From: Ligustrum vulgare
Lineage: Eukaryota; Streptophyta; Magnoliopsida; Lamiales; Oleaceae
NCBI GenBank assembly: GCA_963555705.1
Contig: OY743184.1
Coordinates: forward strand, 24,216,859-24,280,858
Length of the DNA: 64,000 nucleotides
Direction of reading: 5' to 3'
The position numbers and the translations under genes were made by a program. The notes beneath the pieces were generated by a model. The model saw only the letters and a list, made by a program, of their open reading frames with translations, ran no database searches and was not told where the DNA came from. Below, piece by piece: positions 11,626 through 23,604 of this stretch (position 1 is its first letter; each line of letters begins with the position of its first letter).

Positions 11626-12066
11626 CTCTCGTCTCTCTTTTTCCCCTACCCGAAGCCAATCGCGCTCTCTGTCTCTCGTCGGCGCCTACTCACCGTCGGT
11701 CATCTCCTTCTTCCCCAACAGTAAGTCACACCTCTTCACCTCCCTCACACAGTTACACACGCAGCCTTACACAGCCCTGCACACACTGGTTTTCACGCAC
11801 ACATACAAGAACTCGCACACTAGCACACACTCGTCAGCATGATAATATGATTGATATATTTGTATGTAAGTTAAATATACATGGGTATTTTGATTTTGTA
11901 CGTGATATATGTGTGAGTATACGAACTGTGTGTATATTTGGTAATTTTCTGATTTCGAAAATTATGAATTTGATAGTTTAGTTGAATTTTTAGCTTACTT
12001 CAAGTTGAAAAATTGTAATCTCAGATTTGGGAATCATAAAAAGAGGTTTTCTAACTTTCGGACTTA

Positions 12067-12763
12067 GGCCATCTCCAATGGTTTACCCCAAATTTGGGGT
12101 AGACTCAAATTCTATCTCCAACCATTTAACCCCAAATTTGGGATTAAGTGAATAGTACCCAATTTTTTTCTAATTTTTTAATAATTATACCTTGATTATA
12201 AATTTGTTAATTAATAACTAATGCGTAAAATGGACCAAATTAAAAATAGTAATTTTTCTCGGGAAAAAAAAATTCTAAGTTGAACAACAAAATACGCTTA
12301 GTGGCTACAAATTTCCTAAATTAAACGATGTTGTTGGATATGTAGCTTCATTTGACATATGTCGTCATTAGTTTTGGAAATAAAATTTTAGTATTTTTAA
12401 TTATCCAAACTAATTCGTGCCGATTTTGTAACAATATTAACAAAAATATTACTATTATTTAGAACAAAAATAATTTTTCTAAGAAAAATTAAATTAACAA
12501 TTCTAGAATTACAACAATAATTATTAAATAATAATTATTATAATATTTACAATTAAGATAATTACTATAACAACAAATTATTAGACTAATTAATAATGTT
12601 TAACATTTAAATTAAATAAGAAAATGGCAATTTGGTAATTCATTAAGGCCAACCCCAAATTTGGGGTTGCACTATTCATAACCCCAAATTTGGAGTGAGA
12701 ATAAGGGTACCATTGGAGAAGATTTTATCCCAAATTTGGGGTAGGGTTGGAGATAGATTCTTG
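12067..12763. mobile_element. Tourist-like MITE or compound of two (about 700 bp)
   Basis: The left end is TTA then GGCCATCTCCAATGG. The right end is GGGGTAGGGTTGGAGATAG with a TTA a few bases on. Both sides carry repeated ACCCCAAATTTGGGG words in inverted order, so the whole folds on itself. TTA targets and CATCTCCAA ends point to PIF/Harbinger (Tourist). The right terminus is degraded and its boundary approximate; the doubled subterminal words suggest one MITE inside another. Confidence 0.6.
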
Positions 12764-14633
12764 TTATATTTCAAAATTAAATTGTTATTAGAGATTTGGG
12801 AAATGTGTGTGAATATATTTGTACTTGTGTAAAATCAGTTATGGACCTTAGAGTCAGCAGGACATTTTGATTGAATTTAAGCCTATATTGGAGTTCTAAT
12901 ATGAAATTCTCAAATTTCGAAAATTATGAAATTGAGCAGCTTAATTGATTTTCTATTAATTCAACGTTGGGTTAATTTGAAAAGTTCAGATTTTGGAATT
13001 TATTTATTTTGGTTAAATTTTGTTTAAATTGAATCTTTGATTATAATTTTTAGATAGTTCATTATAGGGTTGGTTCAATTGGAATTAGTTAAATTTTGAT
13101 TCTAAATAGTAAATTTTCGTATTCGACATTTTGGTGAATTTTGAGTAAATAGATAACAAAATTCCCTAAGTGTCCACAGAAATTGATCTTTTGTTCAAAT
13201 ATGGTATTATAAGTGTTGGACATAGCTTAAGGTCAAGTTTGGGTTAAATTGTGAATGAAATTGAAGTTTTAACCTTGCTTAGGAGTTTAAAATGTGTTTT
13301 CGGAGAAGTTGTATTGTATGAATGAATGGACATAATTAGGATTTTTGGACACATTGACGTTACATGCAACCAAGATACTTTCACTCGCAATTTAAGACGG
13401 TAAATACTAAGGACGTCAAGTAAGTAAACTTCCCCTATTTCCATTGAAGTTGAATGTCTAATGTGGAATTAATGTGCTTAATTGACATTCGTGTTAATTA
13501 CCTAATTTTGATGCTTTTGGCTTACAACATGCAAGTATGTGTTATTTAAGGAAATGTTCAAGTATGCATGTTGTCATGATGTCATTGCATCATCAAGCAT
13601 GCATTGGCATCGAAATTGGAAAGTGAAATTTCTCCAATGAAAAATGTGGAAATGTGAAAGTTTTCTCAAAATATATGTATCCCAGGTTTTAAGAAAGATA
13701 ATGGGTATACTTCTATGTCATGAAAGGTGTGAGTGGGAAATGGGGCGCGAGGGACCGGCGTACCCGAATTAAACCACTTTGTGGTGACGAATATTAAATT
13801 GCTTTGCAGTGGTGATTGCCAAAATCGCTTTGTGCTGGAAAATGTTAAACCACTTTGCGGTGGAAAGTGATGACCTAATTCCATATAAGGAAAAGTGCTC
13901 ACTGCATTCTGATTGGCTAGAGGATACACCAAGTGAACTCACGATAGAAACGAAGTAAGTTTTGAAATGTTTAAGTGAAAGTTTGAAAATTTTGAAAGTT
14001 TTGGAAAGTAAAGTAAATGGGGATATATATTTTAAATTGTTTAAAGCATTTCAAGTCATGAGCATGCATCACTTGCATGAAGTTTGCTTACTGAGCTTTA
14101 GCTCACCCCAATCTCTCCCCAATATTTTAGGTGATGAAAACTAGATGATACGAGGAGAGCATTTGGTGGCAGACTTGGACAGTACCCGCTATCTTTTTTT
14201 TAAAAAATAAAGTTAAATTAGAATTTACTTAAGTTTCTCATTAATTATTTCTTATTCATTCAATATTGATTATTGTTTTGTTGGATTTAGCTTTGAATAA
14301 TTAATGGAATCATATTAGGGATTAAACTACTCCTTTATTTCATTTGTTAAAGTTTATTGATTTGAAATTATCATGTTGAGGAGTTTGCGATTGATTGAAA
14401 TGGTTTTGGTGATGTTGGTTATTGAATGAGTTGAGATTTATGTTTTAAAATTGTTATGATATCCTTCTACAGGTTGGCTAAGTCCAATTTATTGGGGAAA
14501 CTCTTTCGAAATTTCTTTAGAATGTTTCAATAGAAAATGAATGTTTTAGAGTTTAAAAATGTTTTATTTCTGCATATAAAGTGAAAGGAAGTTAACACAT
14601 CTAGGTTTAAGATTTTAAACTTGGAGTGTTACA

Positions 14634-15412
14634 TTTTGTGAGCATTACTATATCCAAGACACATTTGGTAGTGTGAAAACCGACTTTGTATTTATTATAA
14701 GGTCGAAGAAAGGGATAACATGCACAATCAAAAGTTTTAAGATAGTTGTAGGTGGCTTTTTCTTTAAAGAACAATTCATAAGGAGATTCATTTTGGAGGA
14801 CATTAGTAGGAAGTTTGTTGATCAGATAGGTGTTAGTAGCAAATGCATCTCACCAGAATTTTAAGGGCATACTAGCTTGTGCAAGTAAAGTAAGACCAGC
14901 TCGACAATATGTCTATACTTTCTTTCGGACCCAGTATGGGGACAAGGATGTTAGAATATTATTCCAACTTTGGTTAGAAATGGTTCTAATTTTCTATTCT
15001 CCCCACCCCAGTCAGATTGAACACACCTTATTTTCTTAAAAAATTGTCTTTCAACAAAGGATTGGAAACATTGAAAAAATTGAGGAAGGTCAGATTTTAG
15101 TTTCATAGGAAAGATCCATGTGAATCTGGAATATTCATCAATGAAATGGACATAATATTTGAAACCCTCAGTGGAAGTGACAGGTGAGGGTCCCCAAACA
15201 TCAGTATGAATAATGTCTAGAGGAGATTTAACACATTTTGTAGAAGAACGGAAAGAGAATTGAGAGAGTTTAGCATATTGGTAGGCCTGCCAAAAATCAA
15301 CACAATTCTTAGCATTAATAGAACAGTGCATAGAATGTAACACAGTTTGTAAAACATGTTTGTTGTGATGACCTAATCGATGGTGCCATATATTAGCATC
15401 CACACTATGCAA
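14634..15412 (-). pseudogene. pol: Ty1/copia integrase, broken
   Basis: Minus-strand frame from an ATG at 15412. It begins with the pre-integrase zinc-binding region (WHHRLGHHNKHVLQ), whose cysteine pair is partly lost (CVDFWQAYQYAKLSQFSF in place of a C-x2-C pair). The catalytic core follows with the first acidic residue in HTDVWGPSP and the second block as SDWGGE, where family members have T-D-x-G-G-E. After a frameshift near 14950 the C-terminal part is legible (SPYELFF, then VLDIVMLTK, near the usual GYSNAHK). At 14634 it is cut by the end of the chromovirus LTR; the next legible copia piece is 7648 down to 7091. Not functional. Confidence 0.82.
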
Positions 15413-15928
15413 ATAAGTGTAGACAAAGCAGACATAGATTTCAAATGAGTTTGTAACAAGTTTGAGATAGCATCAGAATTAACAGTTGCAGCAGAATCTA
15501 AAAGAGCACAATGAACAGAAGTAGAAGCAAAGTAAGCAGAGGCTGATGAAGAAACTTGTGATTTGGATGCATCTAATTGATACAATCCATGCTTAATTCT
15601 ACCTCGAAGAAGAGTCACCTTTGAGCATTTGTCCTTGAATACACATGAGTCATTTTCAAAGACAGTAACCGGATTATTGTCAGTAAGGAATTTGGACAAA
15701 CTAAGTAGATTTTTCTTAATAAAAGGAACATGTAGTATATTTTTCAAGAGAATCGGGGAATGAATATTTGAATAGAAAATAGAGGAACCAATATTAGCAA
15801 TGGGAAGAGCATTACTGTCACCAACAATAAGTGTACCTTTCCCTTTGAAATCTTTCAGATTTGCAAATTACCAATATCAGAAGTGATGTGATCTGAGGCA
15901 CCACTGTCGATGTACCAGGCTTCATCTC
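15413..15928 (-). pseudogene. pol: Ty1/copia aspartic protease and pre-integrase region, broken
   Basis: On the minus strand the protease active site WYIDSGASDHIT (Asp-Ser-Gly) is intact near 15885-15920. A stop follows after about 12 residues (NLQI then TGA). The text ILHVPFIKKNLLSLSKFL, then VFENDSCVFKD and LRGRIKHGLYQLD, is the standard link to the integrase zinc-binding domain. The order gag, protease, integrase confirms Ty1/copia organisation. Confidence 0.8.
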
Positions 15929-17014
15929 TTACAGTAGAAGGTGTTGCAGCATTTTCACGTGAATTGTGATCCGAAGTAGAAGCAAGATAGGCTTGAGAAT
16001 TTTGTTGAAGACTAAGACCGAAAGATTGGAAACCAGAAAGCTAGAACCACTGTTTCTGCTAGAAGGAAAATTGTTATTTCCTTTAAATGAGATGTCAAAC
16101 CTCCTATAGCACTTCAAGGCAGTATGTCCAGATTTATCACAAATCTGACATTTGAAGTTAGATACCTCTCCTCTACTTCTTCCTCTGCCAGAGTTCTGAA
16201 AATTGTTACCAAATGAGGATTGACCTCTATAATTTCTGCGTGAGGCATAGTTGGCAGTTCCCATAAGATCAACTATAGAACTCGAATACATCTTCTCCAA
16301 CCTCATCTCATGTGTTTGCAGTAAGTATTGAGCTTCTTGCAAGCTTACAAACTCACTACGAGATGTGAGGTTTACCACTACAACATCATACTCAGATCCA
16401 ACTCCACCAAGAATATACAACAACAGGTCCTCATCATTCACTGGATAACCGGACACAGATAAGGTGTCGACTATACCCTTCAATGATAGATAGAAAATAG
16501 TCCTTGATAGTTCTATTTTCTTTCTTTGTGGATTGAAGTGCAGATTGAAGATGCAGCAGTTGAGACTTAGAGTGAGAGACAAATAATTGCTCAAGATTTT
16601 TCCATACATGAGTAGCAGACGCACAACCGACCACATGACCGAACATGTTCTCAAATATAGATCCCAGCAACCAACTCATAATCAGTTGGTCAGCCTTAAG
16701 CCACATTAGATAGTTAGGGTTCACTTGCCTGGTAATATTACCGATTTCAGTCGATTTGGACTCTATCAACTTTTGAGGACAGATCCGACTTTCGGTGATG
16801 AATCCTTCGAGATCATATGCACGAAGATAGGAAGAACTTGAGATCTCCAAAAATTATAGTTAGATCTATCCAATTTCATCGTAATAGGAAGAAGCGTCGA
16901 AAGCACCGAAGTAGTACCATCGCTGATCGCGGTTGCACCACCTGAGTGCGATGGGCTGTTGGCAACATCTCCTTCAGTCGACGAATTTCTTAGATCTTTA
17001 GAATCCATGACCAT
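15929..17014 (-). pseudogene. gag: Ty1/copia gag (UBN2-type) with zinc knuckle, broken
   Basis: The start is an ATG at 17012-17014, right beside the primer binding site. The N-terminal part LPITMKLDRSNYNFWRSQVLP is the usual copia gag opening. The UBN2-like middle (ATHVWKNLEQLFVSHSKSQL, then YILGGVGSEYD) lies in another frame, and the zinc knuckle C-x2-C-x4-H-x4-C (CQICDKSGHTALKC) near 16097-16140 is in the first frame again. So at least two frameshifts, near 16800 and 16500, break it. Family gag proteins of this type are 300-350 residues, and the summed fragments fit that. Confidence 0.83.
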
Positions 17015-17015
17015 G

Positions 17016-17027
17016 GCTCTGATACCA
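17016..17027 (-). other. Primer binding site, initiator tRNA-Met
   Basis: The minus strand reads TGGTATCAGAGC, the standard plant Ty1/copia primer site complementary to initiator tRNA-Met. It lies between the LTR end and the gag start. Confidence 0.93.
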
Positions 17028-17203
17028 AGTTAGATTTAGGGTTAGAAGAAAACCACAAAGGAGAAAGAAAATATCTGAGAATATATTGACTGAAAATGAG
17101 AAAAGTTAATACAATGAGTTCAGTGACCCACTATCTATATACAAATGATAAAATGTGGTTTAAATGAATACAATATGTACAATCACGACACTATACTCCA
17201 ACA
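17028..17203 (-). mobile_element. 5' LTR of the minus-strand Ty1/copia (about 175 bp)
   Basis: On the minus strand the LTR starts TGTTGGAGTATAGTG at 17203 and ends near CTAAATCTAACT beside the primer site. A TATATAGATAG sequence (17131-17141) would serve as its TATA box. The short length is ordinary for copia. The matching 3' LTR is beyond the left edge of the window. Confidence 0.72.
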
Positions 17204-18044
17204 TCCATAATTTTTATTCATTTTTTAAATTCATGTGTTCCAAAAAATGATTTTTCACTTGAGATCTCAAACTGTAATGTCATGTTTTTAAATTCATTTT
17301 CCCCTTTATCCTAAAACATGCATATGGTGAATAATGGGACTCAGTTTTCTTCATGAATTTTAAGATATGTAAAAGAAAATTCAAACCATATATAAAAAAT
17401 TTATTGAGCCCCCGTTTGATGTCAATTTTAAACATGAATTAATTTTTTAGATAGTAATTTTTTGAAAAATACATGGTTAAAAAGTAGAAAAAAATTTCGA
17501 AATAAAGGAAATAAAAAAGGGGCCGAATATAGCCTTTCTAAAACCTTTAGCTGCAAAATAGCTTCGCCAAAATCTTTGAGTACAGTATTAAACTTGGTAT
17601 AAAATGATTAGATTCTTTTTCATCGTTTTAAATTGTTTCATTAAATCGTCTCTAATTTGGAGTTGAAGATCGCCTAGATACTTTCCAGCTTCTTTAGTTG
17701 GGATTCGATTAAAGTTGAAATTGTATTAATGAAGTCCCTATATTTTAATGTTTTCAAATTACGAAATGCTGTTTTTCAAATATGGGATATTTGGTCTATC
17801 AATTCTATTTTTCTTCATCGTGCAGCATAGTTACCATTAAAAAAAATGCTGTTTTTCAAATATGGGATATTTGTTGTATCTATTCTATTTTTCTTCATCG
17901 TGCAGCATGGTTACCCTTAAAAAATAAAATAAAATAATAACACTAATTCTAAGGGAACATGAAATGTTGACATTTTAAATTGATATTATTATGTAGCGCA
18001 TTCTCATTAGATGATGAAGCACATGTCACATTCTTATCATCTAA
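17204..18044. other. AT-rich DNA without genes
   Basis: No coding frame, RNA gene or transposon end is recognisable except for the 80 bp tandem duplication at 17764-17917. Confidence 0.6.
17764..17917 (+). repeat. 80 bp tandem duplication
   Basis: AAATGCTGTTTTTCAAATAT at 17764 recurs at 17844, and the match continues through TTTTTCTTCATCGTGCAGCAT. There are two copies with few differences. Confidence 0.9.
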
Positions 18045-18481
18045 GAATATCTCCAATGCATTACGTGGATTGGGACTGATGTGACTATGAAATAAACAGA
18101 CTTCTAAAGAACGTGGATAAATAGACGGAGAAATCTAAAATCTACTCTCCAATGGTTCTTCCTACATTTAAATAATATTGATTATGTGACATTTTTTTTA
18201 AAATTTAAAATTAATTACTATGCATAAATTAGGTCTTATCCGTAGGATTTCTCATTGTATAAAGAGTCAAAATAGAAATAATTTGTATCATACAACCTGA
18301 TTGGCCAACGTCCTTATTTATAATAATTAAATAATTATAAAATAATGTTGATTCATCATGTCTCATAGAGCGTCTAAATGTAATTCTTGTTATGCATTGG
18401 AGAAGTATTTTTAACACATTCCGTCTATTTGCTAACGTGTCAAATTTTTTTCTCAATCCATGTAATGCATTGAAGATGCTC
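18045..18481. mobile_element. Tourist-like MITE (437 bp)
   Basis: TAA duplications flank it (18042-18044 and 18482-18484). The terminal inverted repeats are about 28 bp: the left begins GAATATCTCCAATGCATTAC and the right, reverse-complemented, begins GAGCATCTTCAATGCATTAC. No transposase. TAA targets and CATCTCCAAT-like ends point to the PIF/Harbinger superfamily. Confidence 0.8.
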
Positions 18482-18639
18482 TAATGGGGAGACACCACAT
18501 CATAATGTTAATTTAAAGTATCCAAAATTCACGTCTCCTTAGACTACTTGAAAAATTAATTCCTCGTTTATTCTCTATTTATTTTTTATATATAATAATC
18601 CATGAGCATTGAAACCCTCCCATATAACTTATTTGTGTA

Positions 18640-19612
18640 ATTAGCACAAAACAACTCTAATGTTTGCCTTCTTTACGCAAATAGTTCATATTGTTAAAAA
18701 TTAGCATTTACATCCCATTTTAATATTTCCTTATGGAATTGGTCATTTCCGTCTTAATCCATCAATATGGCTAATTGGTACAAAAAGCCCCTATCATTTG
18801 CATTCTTTGCGTATATAATCTCTAATTTTTCAATCTTTGTGCAAAAGGTCCTCACCATATTTTTTTTTTTATTGAAGCATTGAAAAATGACTAATTTACT
18901 ATCCTCTTTAAATAAACAAAAAGGAAAGAAATAAATAATATAAAAAATTGCAATCAATATCTTAGGTTTTTCAAATTGTTTAAACTAATCCCATTTTTAA
19001 AAAAAAAATTCATCTGCAATAATTTAAAAAAAAAAAAAATATATCTTTTCCTAGTTGGCTTTCAAGCAATTGTCAAGCTAACGAAACTCGAACAAAGTTA
19101 GAGCAAAACTCAAAAACTGATGTATTGTGTATAGGTGTATTTAGTCAGGAATAAAGACATATAAACATCGTTGAAAACAAAAAGAATTTGGAAACTGAAA
19201 CTTGATTAAATGAAATAGATAAATCCTGAATGATGTCGCATTAGGATGGGAAGAATGAGTCGTAGTGGTCGATGACAAGATGAAAAATCTAATTTAAAAA
19301 AAAAGACATTTTTTTATTTTGTTATAATATTTTAAATTATTTCACGTGACTCATTTGTATTTTTTAAAAAAATTGAGACTCCGATTGCATTTATTAATTA
19401 TTTTTTATACGATTTCTTTCTTTCTTTCTTATTTGTTTTCTTTTAAAAAAAATAAAAACAAAAAATAGGAGGGTGAATTAGTTATTTTACATTGCTTTAA
19501 TGAAGAAAATAGGAAGCATGAACATTTTGTGCAAAGATTAAAACAATATGGACAATTTGCCCAATAAAGACAAACAATAAGAATCTTTTGCACCAGTTAG
19601 CAATATTCGTAG
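18640..19612. repeat. Degenerate large inverted repeat, possible foldback element
   Basis: The left arm (about 18640-18960) and the reverse complement of the right arm (about 19430-19612) share words in the same order, such as CTTTGTGCAAAA against CTTTGCACAAAA and AATGACTAATTTAC against AATAACTAATTCAC. Identity is only about 65% by eye and the ends are not defined. It resembles the better preserved inverted repeat at 24289-25682. Confidence 0.4.
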
Positions 19613-19642
19613 GAAGGACTAGATAGATAAGATGGAAAAGAC

Positions 19643-20092
19643 TAGGGATGTCAATGAGTAGAGTTGAGCCGGCTCGCGAGCCGAATATCAAGAGCTCGGC
19701 TCGAGCTTTTAGAGGTCGAGCTTTTTTTTTGGCTCGAGACGAGCCGAGCCAAGCTCGTCCCCAAAAATAAGGCTTGACTCGAGCTTTAAGCTCGAGCTTT
19801 TTCGAGCCGAGCCAAATCCCGAGCTTTTAATTTTTTTTTTTTTATAATAAGAATCCATAATTTTTTTTTATTGAAAATGTATATATACAGCAAGTTAAGC
19901 CGAGCTCGTGATCAAAATTGATGGCTCAAGCTCCCATCGAAGTTTTTTAGAGGGCTTTTTTTGGCTCGAGCCAAGCCAAGCGATAGCCCGTCTCTTAAAA
20001 AAAGCTCAGTTAGAGCTTTGGCCCGAAATCTCGAGCCGCGAGCAAAGTTAAGCCCGAGCGGCTCGAGCCGACAATCCGTTTTATCATCCCTA
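19643..20092 (-). mobile_element. hAT-type MITE, copy 2 (450 bp)
   Basis: Perfect 8 bp duplications GAAAAGAC flank it (19635-19642 and 20093-20100), and its 8 bp terminal inverted repeats are perfect (TAGGGATG and CATCCCTA). The interior is built from many GGCTCGAGCC, GAGCTCGGC and AAGCTCGAGC words separated by T-rich stretches. It matches copy 1 at 11247 on the opposite strand. The 8 bp target and TAGGG ends place it in hAT. Confidence 0.9.
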
Positions 20093-20328
20093 GAAAAGAC
20101 CAACTCCAAGAGAAAAAGATTGAAATGAGTGTAAACGTCAAACTTGAAACAATATGAAGTATTTGTACAAGGCAATAGTGACCTTTTCTTCTAGTTACCC
20201 TAACTTATTTCAAGTTTCGATTCCAGGTTGATTGGACGATTTCTTGTAAATTTTTTCCCAAATTTCATAGCAAATTCGATCTATCAATCAAAGAAAAATG
20301 CTGAAAAAACTCTAATTTTGTTATCTTA

Positions 20329-21696
20329 GGGCATCTCCAACCCAAAGTGTCATGTTGGAGGTCCAAAACTCCATTTTGAAGTTTTGCAAACTCCATTTTA
20401 AAAATCCTCTCCAACCCAAAAACTTTATATTGAGCCCCACGTCTAATAAAATATATTACTTCTTTATAAATTTCAATATCCAGCTATATGAATAATGTAT
20501 TTTTGAAATATAAATTTTAATATCAACCATTTAATACATTCATGAAAATTAGTTAATTATATATTGAGACGTATTGTAAAAATAATTATTTATTATTAGA
20601 TAAAAAATAAATTATATAATAATGTTTTGTTCATCACCCATACGAATTGAAGGAAACATCGAAATAATTATATTAATTATTGTCACACAAAACGAAATAC
20701 GTAAAGTGTAGTTCAAATGAATCCAGACTTTGTGAATCTTGCTTTTTGCGATTCCCTGTTTCGTGAAAAACAAAGAATTGGGGCAAGCATAGACTAATGA
20801 AATGCGAGTTAGTCTGGGGGTAGCATGATTGAGTTCAACAACCTGTTTGTGAACTTAGGGGCGTCACATGGCGATCTCCCAGAGTACTAGAGCATTATAA
20901 CTGGGTCCATCACTCATATTGCTATTTGTCATCCTTTTTACTTATTGTGTCCGTCGTGTAATTTGTGTTTTCGTACAATAAGTTGTATTGTTCATCTATG
21001 TCAAATAAGTTCGTAATTTAGGTATGTGTCGTGTTATTTCATTGGTTCCATGCATCGAATCATGTAATTTTTATTTCCAATGTGAATTTTTATGACTGGC
21101 CCATTCTATGTTTGCGACATCTTTCAATTTATTATTCTCGAATTTACGATTCACATAGAATATGATATTATTTCCAGAAATTAATTTCATACACATAACA
21201 TTTTCTTTAACTTCATCAAATTCGTGAAAGAATAAATACAATTAAAGAAAAAAAATACATAAGCTACCTAAATCAAATAAAATTTTCAAAACAATACATG
21301 GAAACCCGAGAAAACTAAAAAAATATAGTCTTAAAAAAATATATTTAATTTAAAAAATAAAATGAATTAACTAACATTGAAAAATAGAAAAAATAGTGGA
21401 AATACCAAAATGTTTAAAAGACCAAAATGACATTTATGTAAATAAATGAAAGACATTTCAATATTTTAGATGAACTAATAAAAGAGAAAAAAAAAATGAT
21501 AGAAAGTGGGGCCAAATTGTATTTTTGTAAATAATTGGAGTGTCATTTTAGCACCCCAAATTTCTTGATGAACGCCATTTATTGCATTCAAAATGAAGGC
21601 CCTTATTTTGGCTTCCCCAAAAGGTGGTTGATTGGAGGGTGAAAACCTCCAAATAATGGGGCATCTCTCTAAAAAGGGGTATGGTTGGAGATGCCC
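20329..21696. mobile_element. Non-autonomous PIF/Harbinger-like element (1,368 bp)
   Basis: TTA duplications flank it (20326-20328 and 21697-21699), and its 14 bp terminal inverted repeats GGGCATCTCCAACC are perfect. There is no recognisable transposase frame, so it is either a deletion derivative or a long Tourist-like MITE. The interior is AT-rich apart from a less AT-rich part at about 20700-20900. Confidence 0.85.
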
Positions 21697-23604
21697 TTAA
21701 AGCTCAAAATATTAGTGTTATATTTCTTGTTACTTGCTTTTTGTTACCTTCTCTTCATTGTCACTTCATCTTATTATTTTAGAATCAATCATTCATTAGT
21801 AATAGTGCTGCACAACAGTTGAAAGAGGAAATCCTTATTTACTTATAATTATGTAATAAAATGAATTTTTAGAATTTATTTAATTTTTTTGGAATTTTAT
21901 GAAAAAAAGCGAAATTATTTTGAAAACGAAAAATTACGAAAAATGTGATTAAATGTCTCTCTTTAGGTGACACGTTTGACCACTTTCGACCTCTGATAAA
22001 TACATATGTTATATGTAAGGATAAGTACTCGGAAGGAACTTTGATAATCTGAAATCCGTTTGTCGGTTCGATCAACATATAGCAGTTGGTGGATTTTCAA
22101 AGTTGGCTCCTCGCCATACGGTTCGTAAAAAACAGTTTTGGGAGACCAACTTTTGGAAGCCATAACTTTCTCCTTGATTAACCAAATCTTGTGTGGTGAA
22201 TTTTATATGAAAGAACTCTATGAGTACTTTGGAATGGTGCCATGAATACTCAATTTGGATCTCGTTTAGTACCTCAAAATCGAGCTCAAACAAGACACCT
22301 TGCAATTGAAATTTTTGGAGAAAGCAATCAGGAGGTGTCACCCTATGATTCCTAGCTTCCATTACTCACTCACTGTGCATGAAGAAAACCTCCTACTTGC
22401 ATGAAAACTCAGTTCCGACACCTTCTTGGTAATCGTATTGATGATAGGTCTAATTTCCTCCAATTTAAGAAGAGAAATCCTCTACAACCATCTCTTCTTT
22501 CAAATTCGTGCACTCAGTTAACTCTTTACATAGAGATAAGTCTGAATTAGAAAACACACCAAAAATCAATGTTGAAATGTTGCAGAAATTTTGCTTCCTT
22601 CTTCAAAACCCTAGGTACGGAATTTATGCAAGAATTATGAAAAAAATCCATTTAAAATCATCCTTTTGATCACCAAACATATTTTCTTGAAGTTACTTAT
22701 CAAAATATGAAGTTTAGGATAAAAACAAGAAAAGAAATTAAGGTCCAATCTCTGAAAATACGCTTGGTGTTGAAACCTGAAGATTTTGTGTCGACACAAA
22801 ACGTAGAACGATGAACATGGTGTCGACACCTATGTTGACACCAAATTTATTTTCAATTCTGATTATGATATGAAGCTATTCTATGATTTTTTTAGGTTGA
22901 TATATATTGTATAATTATCAAAACTTTGAGTATTCAATACACCCTTTACTTGTTGCATTATGCGTGAAGTTGATTTTTAATAAAATACTTTTTGATGTAT
23001 ATTGATGATGATATTGAATGTGATATGATTTACAAAAGAAACATTTACAAGTAAAGATTATAGATTTGAACTCTAGTCCCCTTCGTAATCAATGTATGAT
23101 TTTGGGATATCGATGTATGTAGTGAGGACCTTGCGACTCCAAGACTCCGAAGAACGACATGGTGATCTAGTAACCCTATTAGAATCGAATAGGGGGAAAG
23201 ATGACAGGATGTAAAAATCCTAGAGGATAAAGAAATCCTAAGTAACATTATTATATTTATGGTCATCTTATCGATATTCGTATTGTGAAAATGTAAAGCT
23301 CTTTGGAGTAGAGAAGATAATCTATATCGAGCCCTAAATCATAATTTTTGAAAAGTACTTGCATATGTATCGAATTACTCATTGAATTATCAATTCATGT
23401 TTTCTAACTTATAGATGCTGCACTTTGATAACTTTGAATTGATCTCTCGGGGGTGGATCAAGTCTACCGATCGACAACATTATATGTATGTGGTAGAGAT
23501 TCATATGTGGTAGGCATACTGTGACTTTCCTTCTCTAACATGTTTCGTACGTTCTGACTTTTGGGTAGGTATACCGTGGTAGGCATACCGTGACAACATT
23601 ATAA
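21697..23604. other. Unclassified repeat-like DNA, no gene seen
   Basis: No convincing coding region. The stretch 21860-22380 has the texture of an old LTR, and 22760-22850 holds palindromic GTGTCGACAC words like those in the LTR fragment at 39597. A short iteration of GGTAGGCATACCGTG lies near 23510-23600. The open frames on the minus strand (21869-23266) match no family I know. Confidence 0.5.
22788..22842. repeat. GTGTCGACAC palindrome cluster
   Basis: GTGTCGACAC at 22788-22797, GGTGTCGACACC at 22819-22830 and the variant TGTTGACACC at 22833-22842 lie within 55 bp. All but the variant are perfect palindromes. Confidence 0.85.

Larger units (their letters stand above)
8066..14633 (+). mobile_element. 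3' LTR of the plus-strand chromovirus, interrupted by three insertions
   Basis: The LTR begins after the polypurine tract (TATCATACC, probably altered from TG) and ends GGAGTGTTACA at 14633, where copia integrase sequence resumes. Near 14085-14125 is CTGAGCTTTAGCTCACCCC, a block typical of Tekay-like LTRs. Subtracting the nested elements leaves roughly 2.7 kb of LTR. Insertions: gypsy remnant 8144-10885, hAT MITE 11247-11625, Tourist-like MITE 12067-12763. The left end of the element is lost, so no target duplication can be read. The rest of this stretch (12764-14600) shows no genes. Confidence 0.6.

Noticed and set aside
11577..11981. Plus-strand frame of 134 residues
   Set aside because: It begins inside the hAT MITE and runs across its target duplication into LTR sequence with CACACA repeats; not a gene.
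18640..19612. Mutator-like element with exact ends
   Set aside because: Arms are only about 65% alike and no target duplication could be read; kept as a low-confidence inverted repeat.
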